A DNA stretch of 64,000 nt, taken from NCBI GenBank assembly GCA_003342895.1, contig PTFA01000024.1, positions 6,198,580 to 6,262,579 of the forward strand. The letters are read 5' to 3'. The stretch comes from Casuarius casuarius. Lineage: Eukaryota; Chordata; Aves; Casuariiformes; Casuariidae. Positions 1 to 13,000 of this stretch are shown here, in pieces (within the stretch, counting starts at the first letter, position 1; every line of letters begins with the position of its first letter). Under the pieces are notes generated by a model. It worked only from the letters and a program-made list of their open reading frames with translations, made no database searches and was not told where the DNA came from. Made by a program: the position numbers and the translations under genes.

Positions 1-3000
1 CAATCCTTAATTTATTCCAATCAATATAATCTCTCAATATTCACTTTAATCTATCCTCAGTTTTTTTCTCAGTTTTTAGAGGAGGGATATTTGACCTTTA
101 AAAGCACAGATTAGACAGCACGTCAAGAATTACAGTTACTGTATCATCTTGTCAAGTAAGAAGACTTTGAAGGTGAAAATAATAGGTAGGTGTTCAGGAA
201 CAAGAAATGGTGATTGTGTTACAAACCAGAAATAACACAAGGAAATCGTTAACTCCAGCACATTACTATTGACGTATTCAGCTGTTGCATATATGTACAT
301 ACACATTCAGATCAGAAATCTCCAAGAACCTAGTTGCTGTGTTAAATAAAGAACAGGACTGCTAATATTGCTGAGATTTCCTTGTAAGTTTTCTAAATCA
401 ATCCCTTGCTGAGAATTCCCTAGCAATTCTGTACTCAGTTTATGTCACTGTAAGAAAAATTTGCAGAAATGCACAATGGTATTGATGAGAAAATCTTCTA
501 AAGTTAGCCCATCCTGTTGGCCAAAGGGGTGTCCCCTAAAATAGTTTTCTAGTAGTGGTTAGATGAAAGCTATCTATACAGCTTTTTAACATGTAGGCAT
601 GTGTAACATTACCCCGTACCTGGACGAGGAGCTAGTATTTGTGTGTTGTTCACTGCTTACAACTACCAGAGACATCTGTGGGCTGATGTGTGCATCATCT
701 GCAAAAAGGGCATCACATAATGATGAAGTGCCAAACAAGAATTATTCGAAGTTACACACCATGCATAAACTCAGTGTGTACCGCTACTTTATGATTGGAG
801 AGTGAACATGTGCTAAGTACACTGATGAAGTAATTAACCAATTAAGGAATGCATGACAGACCGAAAATAGAAGATGACAGCCAATAAACAACTGTGTTAT
901 GGGATAAATAATCAAATGCTGTGAGGGAAAATGAGACTCGAGATTTTCAGATTTAAAGTGCTGGATCAGCTGGAGAATACTTTATGCTGTTGAGTCACCA
1001 GCACCAGCATTACAGTACTGACACCATACAAAAACCTGAGCAACAAACTCAGTCTTGGACTGAGTCATGGCTAAATGATCCTTATCCGCAGAAGGCAGCA
1101 GTGAGAAGGTCTTCTCAAACATGCTGCTAGAAACAGACTCTAGAGGAGCCAAAACCAGCTGAGAAGTATTCGAATGCAGTCATGGGCAGTGAGAGAAGCA
1201 AACTCTGAGAGAAGTAACCAACAAGTTTTGAAGTTTGGTTTTCTTTCAATGTTATGATCACCAATCAGGTTTCATTCTTCATTATTTCCTGAAATAAATT
1301 TATGAACTTGTGAGATGACTTTACACTGCACAAAAAGAATCCTTGTCATTAAAAAAGTTTCTCGATTCTGCCAAGTACATAGTCCTTCCGCTGTATATCC
1401 TTGTTTTAGGGGTAGCACTGTACTGCTGAGAACACAAAATTGTCAAGGGCCAGGTTCACCAGGCAAGGCGCGGTACTCACGTGCAATACAAACTGGAACG
1501 GACAGAAAAGTTCTTTAGGTTGTTCCAAAATATCCTCTATCCCATTATAGGTAGGCCGGAAGATTTACTTTATTTGCCTAATCTTGGGCACCTAGTGCTA
1601 TTTGAGACACCCTTGAACATCTAAGACATTCACATAGGACTGGCAGACAAGACAAGACACAGGACCTCTGGAAGATCTATGTCATCCTAAATTGGCAGCA
1701 GAAGGCCAGGCAGGATACTCTACAGTATCTCATTCCTCTTGACTTGGTTCGGTTTAACTCCACAACAGCTCTCTGTACAATAGAGACTCTGGGTTTTGTC
1801 CAAGAGGTCTGAATAGTTTTGCACTAATGGAAATACAGCTGGAGCACACATTTAGATATTCGCACCGCCACAGAGAAGTGCTGACGATAGTGCTCTGGGC
1901 CTCTGCTTATGGGCAGGAGAAGCAATGACTCCCTCTCTCCCCACAACACATACACCTTCGCAGATGCAGAAATATTCAACTTTATTTAAAAAGCAATCAG
2001 CTTTTCAGAGAGTTCAAACTTCCAGAAAGACTGCCAAGTCGGACAGTAGATGAAGGTGGTCACTACAACTCAGAACAGTTAGTCAAACTCGGCGTAAGGA
2101 GGAATTAAAAATCAGTTGCTCACTTTTTGGACAGCTGTCTTTCCGTGACTTCACTGAAAATGAAAACTTGGCATTCCTCATCTCCTTACTGCCTAGGATC
2201 TTTTTCTCTGTCAGTTCAGCAAGAATCACTTCAGTCTGAAACTCCAGTGTGTTCCCGTAACAAAGTCAGCAAGATGGTATGCTGTTAAAATGTGACAGGA
2301 AGTCAATAAAAAAGGCTAAACTAGCTGACAGGGGAAGCAAAATATTTCTGCTTGTGACTGCACCCATAGGTTTGAATGGTATGTGCCACTCTTGGGTACT
2401 GCTTATGGGATAAAAAGGCTGCACACCACAATACGTGCACACACAAAATTAAACAATATGGTCAAGAAATATTGCCAGTGGCCTCCAGTATGGATAAGCA
2501 TTTTTTTGTTTAATCACAACAGGCTCAATCTTATGCTTTCTTCTCTACCCTTAATTTGTTTCTTGATTTCTAGCACAATACTAGAAAGTTATATGCAGAA
2601 AGCTCAGCAGAAAAACAGCATTTGAATGAAACTAGAGAGAAATTGTGGGAATAGATCTCCTTGTCTCCTTAACTACTGCCTTGAAGGAGAGCTTGTTACA
2701 AACACCCTGATCTCTCCATACCACAGTAAGAAAAAATGCTGAGGCCAGAAAAAAGCCTTCTCTGCACAACAAAAAGCACATGTAATTGACTTCTTGAAGA
2801 ACTCCCATGTTTGAATTTCTGATCTTTAGTCCATGACAGAATTTTTCCTTTAGTACTTCTTCACTAAGAAGAGTAATGCACTTCGGGCTTCCTTCTGAAT
2901 TAAAAACCTTCTGCAAGTATTTTTAAACATGCACTACCGGTGGACTTGTAAGCTATAGGAAGATGACTCCTCCACAGTATTAGCTGTATTTAAATCACAC

Positions 3001-3876
3001 CATTCCCCCAAAGCCACTTCGTGCTTCTGACACCTCAAAGGCTAAGGACTCTTTAATCTCATTTTGGCAATGTATCAACTATCGTGTTACAGCAGGAGGC
3101 TGACCTACTGAAACAAAGGAGACCAGGTAAGATAAGTAGTTGTTCTTTCTCCTCTTCTTCTGAACTATGTGGCTTTATTTTTGCAGTCTTTTCCTTTCTC
3201 TCTTTTTCCCAGCTACAACCATCTGCTGGAAGGATACACTAATGTATCACAATTCAATATAAAAGTGTTATCGGAAGACTATTGTATTATTTAAAGCCAA
3301 ATGACTTTATAGGTTGCTTCTGTCCACACTTAACTAGGGTGTCAGGCTCCAGAAATCTTTGACATTGTTCCAGACTGCAAGATAGTTATCAACTAACAGG
3401 TATCCGGAATAAGTACTAGTTATCCGCCAAACAACCTTCTCATTGTTGCCATTGTGGTATTCAGCACATAACCCCACAATTAGTTGTCTGTTGTTAAATA
3501 CTGCACATGCAGATCACTTCTAAGCCGCAATCACAGCAGCTACTTCATGCCTGCAATCTCTAAGCCACATCATTTTAGAACTCTCTCTCTCTAAACTCCT
3601 ATTTTAAAAGCAGGAGAGGTGTATATCCAAGGATATTTACTGGACTTCAACCAGTAGGGCTGCAGTAAGAAGCCAGTGTAAATTAGCTCTGTAAGGGCTA
3701 GCTCATTCATACCCAGTAATATTCTCCCACTCTCCTTTAGTTTAGGATCCCACATTCATTCATGGACTTCTTCATGGCCAGAAAACTGCTTTGTTTTTTT
3801 AAGTTTCTGCTTTTGTTGGTTTGATTTTGAAGTGTGTGGGTCAAAAGTTAGCGCTGTTTTAGGACACAATTACATT

Positions 3877-3894
3877 AAAAAAAAAAAAAAAAAA
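3877..3894. repeat. Poly-A run (18)
   Basis: Homopolymer of 18 A. No retroposon body is recognised on either side. Confidence 0.95.
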
Positions 3895-6088
3895 GTATTT
3901 CACATAAAACCACACTTAAAGTAGCTGACAACATTTTTTTTTCCACAGGGCAGGATCAGGTTAGACAGCAAAGGAGGATGACAGTTTGATGAGAGAACAA
4001 GCACTTCTGCTAATAACAGTAATTTGTTTGTGATCTTGTAATTCTTACTGAACCGGTAGTTAATTACTACCCTAAATCTGCTCTTTTCAGGACACTTGGC
4101 ATCACATCACTATATCAATGTTTTTTTTTCAGACTTGTTTCAGATCAAGCACTTACCATATTAGCTAATCATTACATTTTGCCATCATTCTTATGCCATA
4201 GTTGCATCCTGCTAATATAACATGCAAAAATAATGCAGGGAGGAAGCAGAATCACCAAGAAAGCATCTAAACTCCACTCTTTATTGGTTTTGGCTTCATT
4301 TTTTTCTTTAGCAGGATCACAAAACAACTATTCATTAGCATGAATTATGGACAGTTGTAACTACAGACACATGCATTTTATAATCACAGGAAAAAAAAAT
4401 CCATTTTCCTTGGAGGACGGTATTGTAAGTCACTTCCTTTTCAAAAGGCTGATCATAGTGATTAGGGATGGCGAGAGTCATTACATATACTAAGTCCTGT
4501 ATTCCTCCCCACCCCCAACTCTTGTACATTGTGTTTTCTAGTTTAGCGCCTTCTGTGGCAGCAGAAACTCTTGTCCCAAGAATCTTCCAAAAGAGGTAGA
4601 AGCTGGGCACAGAGACGCTGAATTAACCAAGACTCAATTTCTAATATTTATGGCCACAAAAGGGCAAGGATAGGAGAATTCACGCAATCTTCTCAGAAGG
4701 ACTGCATTCAAAAGACAAAGTTTAATAGAAGCAAGGGATGCGAATAAGGAAAAGGCATTACATTGACATCAAAGTACCAATAGGTCTCTGTATGTCTCCA
4801 ACACTTTGGCATTTTTTTTCTGGAAATAGTTTAGAAAACTGATATTCACTACTTTGAAGATGTGATGTATTAAGATCCAATTAATACTGCTTTTACTATT
4901 ATTTACTGCCTGCTTTCCTTTTTATAAATCATATTCACCCAGTGAAAAGAGACTTAAATAACACTATTAGATTAGCCTGTGAAAGAAACTGCGACTCAAC
5001 CATAGAGCTTTCTAGGTTCTTCTCCCAAACACTTATTAGGAGATGGGGAGCACCTGGGCCTTTCCTCAGACTTCCTCTCTTCAATGAACCCTTTAGGATT
5101 TCAAGCCACTTCAGACATGGCAGAGCAAACAACCTCTTCCAAAATTTAATGTCCTATTCCTGGAAACTGGACACAGTGCTGTGCTGAAATACTAGTCTAT
5201 AAACTTGAAGTGCAGTTAACAATTTCTGTCAGAGGAGATCTGCAGCAGGGAAAGATGGCTGAGCAGGCAATTGTTATTTTCCTTCCTGTCTCTACATCAA
5301 AAAAACAGCTGAAGGTAATTGAAAAGATGGGAAATCGCCTTCTGCCAGGATCAATGGATCTGCTTCTGTTCCTTCAATGCAAGGAGGTTAAAGTAGCATT
5401 AAATGGGTGCCTTACCATGAAGAAAAGTGTCCTGTAAGACTTTCTTTAAAAACCAAAAAAAAACCCCCCAAAACCTTGCTTTCTCCTTTTGCAACTATTT
5501 ATTTAAGGAAAATTGCTGCAGCATTTAAAATGTACAAAATCATTCCTTCTGGGTTTACTTCTAGAGATGTTTAACACGATGCTCTCACACTGTAAGTTAC
5601 TTTTCCCAAGCTTTTAAGAGCTGGACTGTATGCATTGCTGTAAATCCACAGTAATTGCACAGACATTTATCTGGACTTTCACTGCCATGATCGAAGTAAT
5701 TACCTGGATCTCTCAAATTATATAATTTGAGACCTTTATGATGTGGAAGCACATATGACCTTAAATTTTGAGACGTGTTTTGCATTCAGTACCGTGCTGT
5801 CATGAATACTTTTGCAATATGCTGTTCCCTGTAGAGAGTATCCATACTGAGAAGATGTACATGTTTAAAAACATTGGACTGCAGACTTGTGCAAAAGAGT
5901 TAACTTTTCGTTTAACTATGTAATGAAGCAGTAATCTGTCACTCATCCAGCAGAACAATCTAGCATATTTGCTGCCAGAATAGGGCATTTTATTCCTTAT
6001 TTCCCATCTTCCAGTTATCCACCTAGGTTCTTCACGTTTTTAATCAAGCCACATAGATACCAACTACTTCAAAACTTTCTCCTATATC

Positions 6089-6106
6089 TTTTTTTTTTTT
6101 TTTTTT
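6089..6106. repeat. Poly-T run (18)
   Basis: Homopolymer of 18 T. No retroposon body is recognised next to it. Confidence 0.95.
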
Positions 6107-7009
6107 AAGTACAAACTCCAAAGAGCATTTTTTTTCAATACATGATGTTTATAATTGTCTTTGCCCTATTAGCCTGAAGTTCTCCAAAACAGGAAGGGAG
6201 ATGTTTGGAAAATGACAAGAAAGTTAAGAGGATGTGGAATTGAAGTAGGGAGCTCATCCTTCATTTGTTCTCAGAAATGACAGCCCCCTCCAGAGTCTCA
6301 GTGTCAGTTAGCTCCATCAATCACCACCACCACCAGCACCCACGTATAGCTTCCTGTCTTGAAGGACATGTGAGCTACTTCTGCTAGTAAGCTTAATTCT
6401 CAGGTGAGGTAGCCATACAAAACTGAGTCTTTCCAAAAGGAAGAGAAGATTTCTACAGAAACTGTAAAAATGGTCACAGCTGCATGAAGTCTTTCTCCAC
6501 CTTCTGAATCAAGCAAAATAGCCTGCATGTTTTCAGTCCTGCTACAATGCCAAACTGGAGGCAAACTGTTCCCCTTCCCCCTGCTACCTTTATGATCTTG
6601 CAAAACACAGTAAACTTTATGAGGCACTTGAGAGCCTCTCATGTGTATAATGCTTACAGGATGGGGGTTGAAAGTCACTCATACCAAGCGTTACACTTAC
6701 CCAATTGTGGAGATAAACTACTGTTAGCATTATTAGGGTGGGGTGAGCCATGGTTGATAGAGCATTCCAATTAAATGTGATATGAAAGCAGTAGTGTTTC
6801 ATATGTACTATGCCCAAAAGACAACCCAATTCATAGAATAATAGATTTAATGCTACCAGCATTTTTCCTGTCAAGAAAAATCATTTATCTTTATTGATAA
6901 AGAAACTGGGACACTGTAAAACAGGAGATCTGGCAGTGCAGAGTTTCTTTGAGCGTGCACGCACATCTCTTTCCTAGAGGGCATGTTAGGGAAAATAAGT
7001 GCATAATTT

Positions 7010-7022
7010 CCCCCCCCCCCCC
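7010..7022. repeat. Poly-C run (13)
   Basis: Thirteen consecutive C, rare in AT-rich introns. The minus strand, which is the sense of the host gene, carries G13. Confidence 0.95.
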
Positions 7023-8067
7023 ATCATATTAATTCTGTAGTCAACTGAAGAGTACAAGCAGACAGGAAACAAATGCAGGACTGACAGCTATGCTCACCTG
7101 TATTTGTTCAGGCCCTGAAAGCTGGAAGTACTTGTAAAGTACTCAAATTTTTGTGCTCCTTCTCTTGCTCTGCAATGTTTAATCCACTGAACAGACACTG
7201 AGAGAATGCCAACAGTCTTTTCAGTTCCAAGTCCTCCAAATACTGGAGAGTTTTGAAAAGAGATGACAAATACACTGAAGAGGAGAACACTGTAGGAAAG
7301 TAGTAACTGAAGGATGCTGGATAGGTGATTAAACCATTTACTTTTTTTTTTTTTCCTCTTTTTTTTAAATACCTGGCAAAACAGTCTTCAGCATAAATTT
7401 ACACTCAAATGCTTATAGAGACAGACATTAGCAATCTGCAAAGAGTCTAAGCACTGGTACTCAGAATACTTGACTACTCTGTAGCATGAAGCAACACCAC
7501 CTAAATACTAGGTAGGATAATGGTAGAAAAAAAGACCTGCAAGCAACTGAAGCCTATTAATCACCATAAATACACTTGGGTTGCACATAAGCATTTATTC
7601 TAGCAAAGGGCACACTGGTCATAGCACAATGGCTAATGACAGCGGTAAATTCAGGAGAGACAGAAAAAAGCAGTACTAAAGAAAAGAGGGGGAAGAAGTT
7701 AAACATGATGCAGCATTTAAGCTAAAAAGAATAACACTCAAATGCTATGTGAGCGGCTGAGAGCAAGGCTGGTGAAATCTTATGGTGCACTACAGCGATC
7801 ATTGTTAGGACTGGTCTTTTCCTAGAAAAACAAATACAGGGATTTAATTAAATTTGACCATGATATTGAAAATGGAGGAGTGCTGCAAGCACTAATGGAG
7901 GCAGAGGAATAACATGCTGCACAATCGCGTGATGTGTAACACTTTAATACATACAGAGTTTAAATCAAATTGTAATTTATACCCATCTGGAAAATGCAAG
8001 CTGATACTTTTCCAGAATATTTCTAAGGAAATTGTGGCAAAGCCAAAGAGAGCAAGAACAATAAAAA

Positions 8068-8081
8068 GGGGGGAGGGAGGG
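8068..8081 (+). repeat. G-run cluster, quadruplex candidate
   Basis: G6-A-G3-A-G3 supplies four runs of three G with one-base or zero-base loops. This is a minimal quadruplex-type motif on the plus strand, the non-transcript strand of the DAPK1-like gene. Confidence 0.6.
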
Positions 8082-9104
8082 AAATCAGACAAATTTATAA
8101 AGCAAAGACAAACAAATTTAATAATAAGTATTTCCCAACCTTCAAGTCCCTCACTATGCATGGGTGTGTTTATGCATTTATTAACTCCGGAAAAGTCTCT
8201 TATCTCCTTTCCCTCATTTATGGTTTAGAGTATCTTTTGGTGTCAAATTATCAAACTTCAGAAGTACCTTGATCCTACATACTGACCCAATATACTTGAC
8301 AATAAAATAGTTTAATTATCTTCCAGAACACATCAAATATTTAATTTACCTAAATACCTAATATCCAAAACATAAAAAGGATTTTTGCTTCATGTTTTAA
8401 GCAAAGAAAACAAAAAAACTCCTTCAAAGTTATCTTTATAATTGCTCTATGAAGTACTTCTAGTTAAAGCATTGCTTTGTCAGATACCATCTTTTTGTCT
8501 GTATAAGTCAACTGAAACATCTGCTGTACTATCTATTTGAACACTGTCTGTCCAGTGTAACTGTAAGCTTATTAATGGAATTAACAGAAAGAGAAACAAT
8601 CTGATAGTGTCTATAACACAGGGTATCATAAAATGAAGAAATCAATGCTTGACGTTTCAAACACTGTAATAAGCTGATGGGTTAAGTTAACATTTAAAGT
8701 GTATCGATAGGCTAAACTACCTACCATAACTTTATGCAACTGCACTGAAGTCAGGCTGCAGGATGAAACAGAAGCTGAAGAATCACAGAAGAAAGGAATT
8801 TTCCCAGTCTGTTACCTTCTCCAGCATTTAATAAGCTTCTGTCTGGTTTTTTGGGGGCATTTCAGCTATGTATCAATCTCTTATGCAAACTCCCTTGTGG
8901 CATCAGCCTCAGTGCATTATGTTCATGAAGCTCCAGGCCTAAGTTGCTCTGCTGCTTTCTACAATTTCATTAGGCTGCAAAAGACTTCTGTGATTTTTCA
9001 GTCTCTTCACTGTTTTCTTAGAAACCCAGAGGAGCCTCTAGTCCCTAAGGGAGGATATAACAGCATGCTGAAGTTCTCTGAGACAGAGCACAAAGAGATA
9101 CTAC

Positions 9105-9150
9105 GCTTATATACGCACACACACATACAGAATATACATATATATTTATG
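9105..9150. repeat. CA/TA-rich alternating microsatellite
   Basis: Imperfect CA and TA dinucleotide repetition (ACGCACACACACATACAG...TACATATATATTTATG). Confidence 0.75.
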
Positions 9151-10000
9151 CACTTTATACCGCTCTGATTAGCATACATTACAGAGCTTTCTAGGCCTTA
9201 GATTTAAAAAGGCAAGTGATCGAAGGAGCAATTGGTGCTACCAAGGCTCACTGTAGAGAATGTTATCCGTGCACAGATTTGGTCAAGATCACATTTCACT
9301 GAACAACACTGCTACCTGGAATAAAAAAGTATTATAAAGCATGAGTAGATTCATCAGATGGGTCTGGCTGGGTCAAAGTAAAGAGGCTGAAGAAAGCAAG
9401 CTAAATCTGGAATATTTTCTGTATATTATACCTGCACGTTAAAAGGAAAAACAAAGTACATCAATACACCTTCCCCCGGCCCTTTGTCAATACCCAGACC
9501 TAAAGGAAAGAGGCTGATCTCCTTGCAATTTTCTCATTCTATTCACAGAAATATGAAAAAGTTTTTCCAATATAGCTGATGCAAAACAAGTTCAAGTCTT
9601 GAAGCAGGCATGCATGCACACACCTATGCACACTTCTACTAAGCTGAAAAACAATTATTAACTAGTACTGTACACCACGCAGAAAAGGAGGAGGGGATTC
9701 TAAGCACCAATAATTCAACAGTAAAGTTTAACTGCAGATCAAGTAAAGAAATCTTCACATTTAAAAATGAGAAGTTACAAAAAAAGAAATGTACCTTCAA
9801 CATGACTAGGCTTCATTCCGTGGAGTGATACAAAGGAGGAGTTAAAAAAACAAACACGGCCAACTCTCTCCCTCCTATTTATATACAATACATGTAAACA
9901 CTTTCACCCACTCTCTGTGTACACGTAAATATGTCAGCATCTCTGTATGTTACTACAACAGCATTGTAAAAACAGTAAAAAAAAAATGACTGCACGATGT

Positions 10001-13000
10001 TGTTTATATAGCATGCACTTCACTGTGAATTGTCAGATATTTAGTTTACTCTATCTTTGGACGCAGTAACTGAGTTACTGTCCTTGAGAAAGGGTTTTAA
10101 TTAGACACACAGCATCTTGAAAAAGAAATCCAGAAGGTTGAAAAGCCTGCAACATTTGCATCCTGCTGATGTACTTCGCCTGAAGGCTAAAGCATAGCCC
10201 TTGCCAAGCATGGCTCCTATGTAACCAAATGAGAGTGCAGTTCTGTGTTTTATCTGAGGGCAAAGACTTCACATTTTCTCCTTTAAGGAAAGCTTTATTT
10301 CAAATCATGGCTCTAAACTGAAAAGGATTTCAGCATGCAAAATATGTCTGGAGTGGATAACCCAAGATCTCCCTGTAAAGTTACAAATGTGCCTGCCCTG
10401 AATAATTTGGGAGCACTGGCTTACAACATTGGAGTGAGGAGAGGAGTGGAAGGAACTACGAAATACATAGTTAGAGAAGTTTTATTGTTTGATTCAAGGC
10501 AAAAATAGTTATGAAAACATATGGAGAAAAAAAAAAGAGCAGCACAGATTTTGTTTGAAACAGAGGCTATTTGTATTTTCCTTCTGTAGCCTACCTCCTT
10601 CATATTAAATCAGATAGCACTGGACTGCGAAGTACTTCACTGCTTTAAAGGGATGTTTAGATATTTGCGTAACTAGTCATGACGTTTCACACATTACACA
10701 ACAGGAAAATATAAACAATGTTCAAGAACATTTTAACTATCCAAAATAAAGGCAGAGGTATTAAATTACAACCAAACATGAAAACAGAAATACAAACAGC
10801 AAATTTAATATAAATAATTACATGAAGAACATTACATCTAAAGTCTTATCTATACTGAACACAAACTTGGCTCTATGTTAAGATCTCATTGGTCTTAGTT
10901 CAAAGTGACAAGGAAGAAGAACACGCAAGTTACAGCAAAGAGTGGAAAGCTCTGCGCAAACCAAATACTGCACACACAAAAAATTCTCACCTAAGCAAAG
11001 ATTTCATTATCTAAACTGAACCACTGCATGAAGAGTATCATTATGAGCCACAGTCAAGGCTTACAAAGACATTTCATCTTTTTTTTTTTTAAATATATGT
11101 ATTAATGAGATTTACCTAGGAGTTCAAACAAGAGTTAAAATAAACAAACTCAGATTAGCAGATGACAACTCAATAGGACATGAGAGATTTCAGTAAGTCC
11201 CTCAAAAGCCACCTGCTCAGGATAAAGTGCTTTGCAAGAGATGCATCTTGAGAACTCTGCGCAGTCTCTGGCCAGTTTCAGAGAACAGGCTCCCACAATC
11301 CCAGGGAATGAGACCACCAAGAAAAATGAATCATGCTGCCATAAAAGCCAAAGCAGGGAATAGCCTAGTTTTCACCACTAGTGAATTCTGAGGGACAAAA
11401 GAAACGCTAAAGAAAGTATCCTCCTCGGGGAATTTTTTAAATCTGTCTATTCAAGTCAAGATTTCCTTCACCAGGCCCAGTAGGTTTATCTCATATACTG
11501 TGCAAAGGCAGTCAGTTCCTATAACACTCAGGTCCCATTTCATGGGCAAAGTCAAAGCAATCACACAAGTTATATCAATAAACAGGACAGACTGACGGCG
11601 CATGTTGAAGCTTTGGTGATCTGCTCTCCACACAGAATGGGGAAACGTTTCATCCTTTGTGATTAAGCTTTTTTACGGACCAAAAATTAACATAGCATAT
11701 AGTAATACAGGACTTAGTCTTACATTCAAGTTAATGCTTTAATTGATTTTTTCTTTAAGTGAAATTAATTTTTCATATGACTCAATTTCTCTCAATTTAG
11801 ATAACCAAAAAATGATTTTAAGTTCTGTTTTCCAGACTGTCTTCGAATCTCTTACAGCATTAAAAGTAACCTTTATAATTTCTTTTTTTATAATCAATAA
11901 AAGAGGGACTTATCTATTTCAGATGCAAATTAAGTAGAAAATACACACATAAAAATCATATAAAAGAGCCTTATAAAATGTTGTGTAAAATTACAGAATT
12001 TAGTACTGATCTAATTACTTTTAGACGATGAAAACATCCACACGGAACTCTTCCTCTGGGTAGTATTACTTCTTCACCAGCACCAATTTAATGGGATCAT
12101 TTTGGGAAGCACTTGAAGATCCCTGGGAATAGCTCCCATCTATTATGTAATACTGCTATTTACATGTCCACTTTTTATTACTTTGATCAAATGTTTTATT
12201 GCTTCAAACAGCTGCAACCATCTCATGAGTTCACCTCACCTGTCGATTAGAATTAACGGCAGGGGCAACATAACTGACAAGTTAAAGATTTAAGAGAGTT
12301 TGGAGCATTATGTATCCTACTACTCTCCTTCCTTTCACCCAATCCTTAACTGATCTCCTAGTTACCATACATCCAATAAACAAGGTTTGCTGTCACCAGG
12401 TGGCCCATTGTTGCAATATGATGAGACACTGTGCAAAATGCGACTCAATTTGCTGCATCTTGCTGTATCAATTTGCTTTCTCGGTCAAATACTTGCAATA
12501 CAAACATCATTCATCTGCCTTTCACCTTTTCTGAAGCACTAACTTCCAAAGCTGCACATTTTAATACACTTGTTTATTTTCAGTCTTCATTACCTTCAGC
12601 TCTTGCCCTCTTTGTCCCATTCTCAGTATTCTTCTGTTATAATAAAAGAAGTTTTATTTCTCATTATTTTTACAACTTTCAGTCGATCGTATTTATTTTC
12701 CGCACTAAGCACTCTTAATTCTAGGTTTTCGTGATCCTCATCATCACCCACAACCTCAGTACTTGCCATGTGTGCCTCACTGGGTCTGGCCATCTAAGCC
12801 ATGGTATCCAAAACTTGGAAACAATAAAAACTCCTCCTCACTTCCAGTTCTCCTCTCTTCTTTATTGCTCTTCCCTCTGTTTAAATGTACACCTGACCTC
12901 AGTGGGATGGCCAGGTAATTAAGCCTCTTCCCGAGTCAGAATTGTCACGAATTTGTATTCCCTACAAAGTCTCCTAGGAGAGACACCCTTCTCCAAACCA

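Larger units (their letters stand above)
1..10000. other. Intronic stretch without recognisable gene
   Basis: AT-rich DNA with simple runs only: A18 at 3,877, T18 at 6,089, C13 at 7,010 and a G-run cluster at 8,068. A possible MIR-like relic lies near 6,888-6,950. Reading frames of up to 104 codons occur but overlap opposite-strand frames and show no domain. Nothing else stands out. Confidence 0.6.

Noticed and set aside
3877..3894. Poly-A tail of a processed pseudogene
   Set aside because: No coding-like sequence or duplication precedes the A-run. The same holds for the A25 run at 38,941.
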